Origin: CAZOKZ01 sp964580585
GTDB taxonomy: Bacteria; Sumerlaeota; Sumerlaeia; SLMS01; JAHLLQ01
Direction: 5' to 3'
Assembly: GCA_964580585.1 (NCBI GenBank)
Contig: CAZOKZ010000019.1
Coordinates: 1-64,000, forward strand
Length of the DNA stretch: 64,000 nucleotides
Shown here one piece after another: positions 61,855-64,000 of the stretch (the first letter of the stretch is position 1; each line of letters begins with the position of its first letter). The translations under genes were made by a program, and so were the position numbers. The notes under the pieces are model-generated. The model had not been told where the DNA came from and did no database searches. It saw nothing but the letters and a program-made list of their open reading frames with translations.

Positions 61855-62820
61855 GTGGCCGCTCAGACCTTCGATTTTGAAAAACCCATCGTAGATTTGC
61901 AATCCAAGCTCGACGAGACGCGTCGTCTGGCCGAGGAAGGCGATGAGAAAGCCCTCCGTTCGGTTGCGAAGCTCGAAAAGGACTTGGAAACCACCAAATC
62001 CGAGGTTTACGCCAAGCTGACCCCTTGGGAGCGCGTGCTTTTTGCTCGTCAGAAGGATCGCCCGCGCGCCCTGGATTACATCCATGCGATGACGACCGAG
62101 TTCGTTGAGCTCCACGGCGACCGCGGTTTTGCCGACGATAAGGCCATCGTGGCCGGAACCGCTCGGTTCCAGGGTCAGCCGGTTGTCGTGATCGGCCAAC
62201 AAAAGGGCAAAGACACGAAGGAAAACGTGATGCGGAATTTCGGCATGATGCATCCCGAAGGGTACCGAAAGGCCCTGCGGGTGATGCGTCTGGCGGATAA
62301 ATTCGGCATGCCGATCATGATTTTCGTCGATACACCCGGCGCGTATCCCGGGGTAGGCGCCGAGGAACGCGGCCAAGCAGAGGCCATTGCGTATAATATC
62401 CAGGAAATGGTTGGACTGAAGGTGCCGATCATCATGGTGGTTATCGGTGAAGGCGCCAGCGGCGGAGCGCTCGGCATCGGCGTGGCCGACCGGGTGCTGA
62501 TGTTGGAAAACGCATGGTACTGTGTGATTTCCCCCGAAGGTTGCGCGGCGATTTTGTGGAAAGATTCAACCCCTGAATCGTGTGCCCGCGCCGCCGAGGC
62601 GCTGAAATTGACGGCACCCGATCTCCTTCGTCTGAAAGTGATCGATGAAATTATCCCGGAACCGCTCGGGGGTGCCCATCGTCATCCGGAAGAAACGTTC
62701 GCAAACGTCGAAACGGCCATTGCGAAAAACCTCGCCGAGATCGGCAAGTGGAAGACGGACAAGTTGCTCAAGGAACGCTTTAATAAATATCGTATCATGG
62801 GTGTGTATCAGGAAGACTGA
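61855..62820 (+). CDS. accA: Acetyl-CoA carboxylase carboxyltransferase subunit alpha
   Basis: A 321-residue subunit of the carboxyltransferase half of acetyl-CoA carboxylase, making malonyl-CoA for fatty-acid synthesis. The crotonase-type core shows FGMMHPEGYRKALRVMRLA, DTPGAYPG with the oxyanion-hole glycine, IGEGASGGALGIGVAD and SPEGCAAILWKD. Length matches the family. It starts with GTG at 61855, with GAAGG about ten bases upstream. accD is not in the window. The amidohydrolase gene begins 51 bp downstream and may be co-transcribed. Confidence 0.95.
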   Translation: MAAQTFDFEKPIVDLQSKLDETRRLAEEGDEKALRSVAKLEKDLETTKSEVYAKLTPWERVLFARQKDRPRALDYIHAMTTEFVELHGDRGFADDKAIVAGTARFQGQPVVVIGQQKGKDTKENVMRNFGMMHPEGYRKALRVMRLADKFGMPIMIFVDTPGAYPGVGAEERGQAEAIAYNIQEMVGLKVPIIMVVIGEGASGGALGIGVADRVLMLENAWYCVISPEGCAAILWKDSTPESCARAAEALKLTAPDLLRLKVIDEIIPEPLGGAHRHPEETFANVETAIAKNLAEIGKWKTDKLLKERFNKYRIMGVYQED

Positions 62821-62871
62821 TGAATTCCCGTCGGTAACCCCGACCACCAACCGCCGCGAGGGCGAGGTGCC

Positions 62872-64000
62872 ATGGAACTATTGATCAAAAACGCCACGGT
62901 CGTCACGGACGGCATCGAATTGCTGGCCGACATCGGTGTATCGGGCGGCAAGGTGGTATATCTGGGGCGGCTGCCCGAGGCCACTGCCAACGAAATCATC
63001 GACGCCACGGGGAAATTCATCCTGCCCGGGTTGGTGGATTTGGGCATTTCGCTGCTGGCGGAAAACGAGTTCTGTCCCCTTTCCAATCAAGCCATGCTCG
63101 ATCTTTCGGCCCAGGCGCTTTCGGGCGGCGTGACAACAATTGTCAAAGCGCATAGTTGGGAGGAAAATCGGGATTTCACCGATTCCCAGTCCGAACAAAG
63201 CAAACAGGACGAGGTTTGCGCATTTGCCGATTTCGCCTACCACTATTTCATCTCGGACTGGTCGGAAAACCGCCGCCGCCATTTGAAAACAGCCATCGCC
63301 AGCGGCCAATTGGCCTCGGTTTGGATTGCGCGCACGGGATTGGCGTCGGCGACTCCTGGCCCCGCGCTCTTGGCAGGCGTTCTGCGCGAGTTGACCGACA
63401 ACGTCGTTGCATTCACCTCGCTCAGCGACCCGATTCTGGAAGCCTATTATCGCAATGAAATCCGAGGCAGCGGCAATACGACTCCTCGAAATTACCCGCA
63501 ATTTTTCCCCGAATCCATCGAAGCTGCCACCTTGCGCACCATCCATGCGTTGGCGGCACGCTCGCTTTCCTCGCGCCTCGTTATTCTTGGCCTCAGTAGC
63601 CTCCAAGCGATTGCCGAATACCAGAAATTACGCGAACAAGGCACTCCGCTGATCGCGGGTGTCAAGCTTCCTCACTTGGCTCTCAGCTCGGAATTGATCG
63701 AGGAAGAATCCTGGATAGGCGGATTTCCACTCACCTGGCCCCCCTTACGCGGTCGCGCGGATCAACAAGCTCTCTGGGCCGCTCTCGACGCGGGGCTTTT
63801 CAACCTTGTAACCTCGGGGCATCATCCTCTCCCCATCGCCGACGTTCGCCAAGCCAGTTCCGATGTTACACGCGCTCCTATTGGGTGTGCTGGCATTGCC
63901 CACCTGCTGCCGCTGGTGTACTCCGAAGGCGTCGCCAAATGGCGCCTGACGCTCGAATCGCTCAGCATGAGCGCGTGCGCCGATCCCGCCAAACTTGCCG
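62872..64000 (+). CDS. Dihydroorotase-like amidohydrolase lacking metal ligands (partial, runs off window)
   Basis: At least 376 residues of an amidohydrolase-superfamily protein; the stop lies beyond the window. The start MELLIKNATVVTDG and ILPGLVDLG match dihydroorotases and dihydropyrimidinases, and near the end GHHPLPIADVRQASSDVTRA with APIGCAGIAHLLPL matches their C-terminal signature. However, the HxH metal motif that normally follows 'PGLVD' is missing (DLGISLLAEN), and the Asp before the distal His (TDHAPH in the family) is replaced (TSGHHPL). It is therefore probably an inactive paralogue like the non-catalytic PyrC-type partner of aspartate transcarbamoylase. No pyr gene is next to it; accA precedes it by 51 bp. 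Confidence 0.78.
   Translation, partial: MELLIKNATVVTDGIELLADIGVSGGKVVYLGRLPEATANEIIDATGKFILPGLVDLGISLLAENEFCPLSNQAMLDLSAQALSGGVTTIVKAHSWEENRDFTDSQSEQSKQDEVCAFADFAYHYFISDWSENRRRHLKTAIASGQLASVWIARTGLASATPGPALLAGVLRELTDNVVAFTSLSDPILEAYYRNEIRGSGNTTPRNYPQFFPESIEAATLRTIHALAARSLSSRLVILGLSSLQAIAEYQKLREQGTPLIAGVKLPHLALSSELIEEESWIGGFPLTWPPLRGRADQQALWAALDAGLFNLVTSGHHPLPIADVRQASSDVTRAPIGCAGIAHLLPLVYSEGVAKWRLTLESLSMSACADPAKLA

Noticed and set aside
1..64000. rRNA, tRNA or tmRNA genes
   Set aside because: I saw no 16S/23S signature and no convincing tRNA cloverleaf with a T-loop GTTCGA-type motif; a covariance-model scan would settle this.

Overview
The window reads as a gene-dense chromosome segment of a Gram-negative heterotroph, moderately GC-rich by eye. 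Housekeeping genes (gyrB, rbfA, uvrB, lepB, dusB, tadA, accA, proB, trpA) lie among genes typical of poorly cultured, environmentally versatile lineages: a multi-PAS hybrid kinase, a Hanks-type kinase, FG-GAP secreted proteins, a Gld-like ABC operon and DtxR-fused metal permeases. The taxonomic guess is an under-sampled phylum near the PVC/FCB groups (Sumerlaeota- or Hydrogenedentota-like). That is inference; no rRNA or tRNA gene is visible.

Layout. 1-4.0 kb: the N-terminus of a spermidine-synthase-like membrane protein, two alpha/beta hydrolases, ridA and a GNAT acetyltransferase. 4.4-7.2 kb: gyrB with promoter and terminator. 7.2-13.4 kb: an orphan gene, a lipoprotein coupled to a two-domain iron/thiamine-type ABC permease, and a hybrid histidine kinase. 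13.5-16.4 kb: rbfA, then three uncharacterised single-TM proteins sharing motifs. 16.9-20.7 kb: exported GH13 amylase, membrane Ser/Thr kinase, polytopic membrane protein. 20.8-25.9 kb: four-gene minus-strand operon (ATPase, ABC-2 permease, GldG-like protein, DUF4340 protein with a fused parvulin domain) ending in a strong terminator. 26.4-29.9 kb: exported repeat protein, PII, trpA, proB. 29.9-34.6 kb: Mn/Zn ABC transporter whose two permeases both carry C-terminal DtxR/MntR-like domains, with palindromic CCTAGG boxes upstream. 34.8-40.0 kb: mobA, membrane-anchored dual-specificity phosphatase, uvrB, lepB with an inserted FG-GAP-like repeat. 40.2-43.3 kb: large beta-helix/FG-GAP secreted protein with an AT-rich core. 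43.4-48.2 kb: helicase-less single-chain restriction-modification enzyme and unknown neighbours. 48.5-56.3 kb: glycosyltransferase, tadA, XRE-S24 regulator, rhomboid protease, dusB, phosphohexomutase, DinB-like protein. 56.4-60.1 kb: exported operon of a choice-of-anchor-J protein and a HExxH protein with FG-GAP repeats. 60.5-64 kb: DUF4393-like protein, small anchored protein, accA and an amidohydrolase lacking its metal ligands.

How the genes fit together. The metal-ABC operon, with a likely operator and fused sensor domains, looks like a self-contained metal-responsive uptake system. The Gld-like operon is probably an envelope complex with its own periplasmic foldase. FG-GAP-type modules occur in three places (two secreted proteins and signal peptidase I). 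Several convergent gene pairs abut or overlap at their stop codons without terminators, so the segment is compact. Dispersed non-coding inverted repeats occupy many of the remaining gaps.
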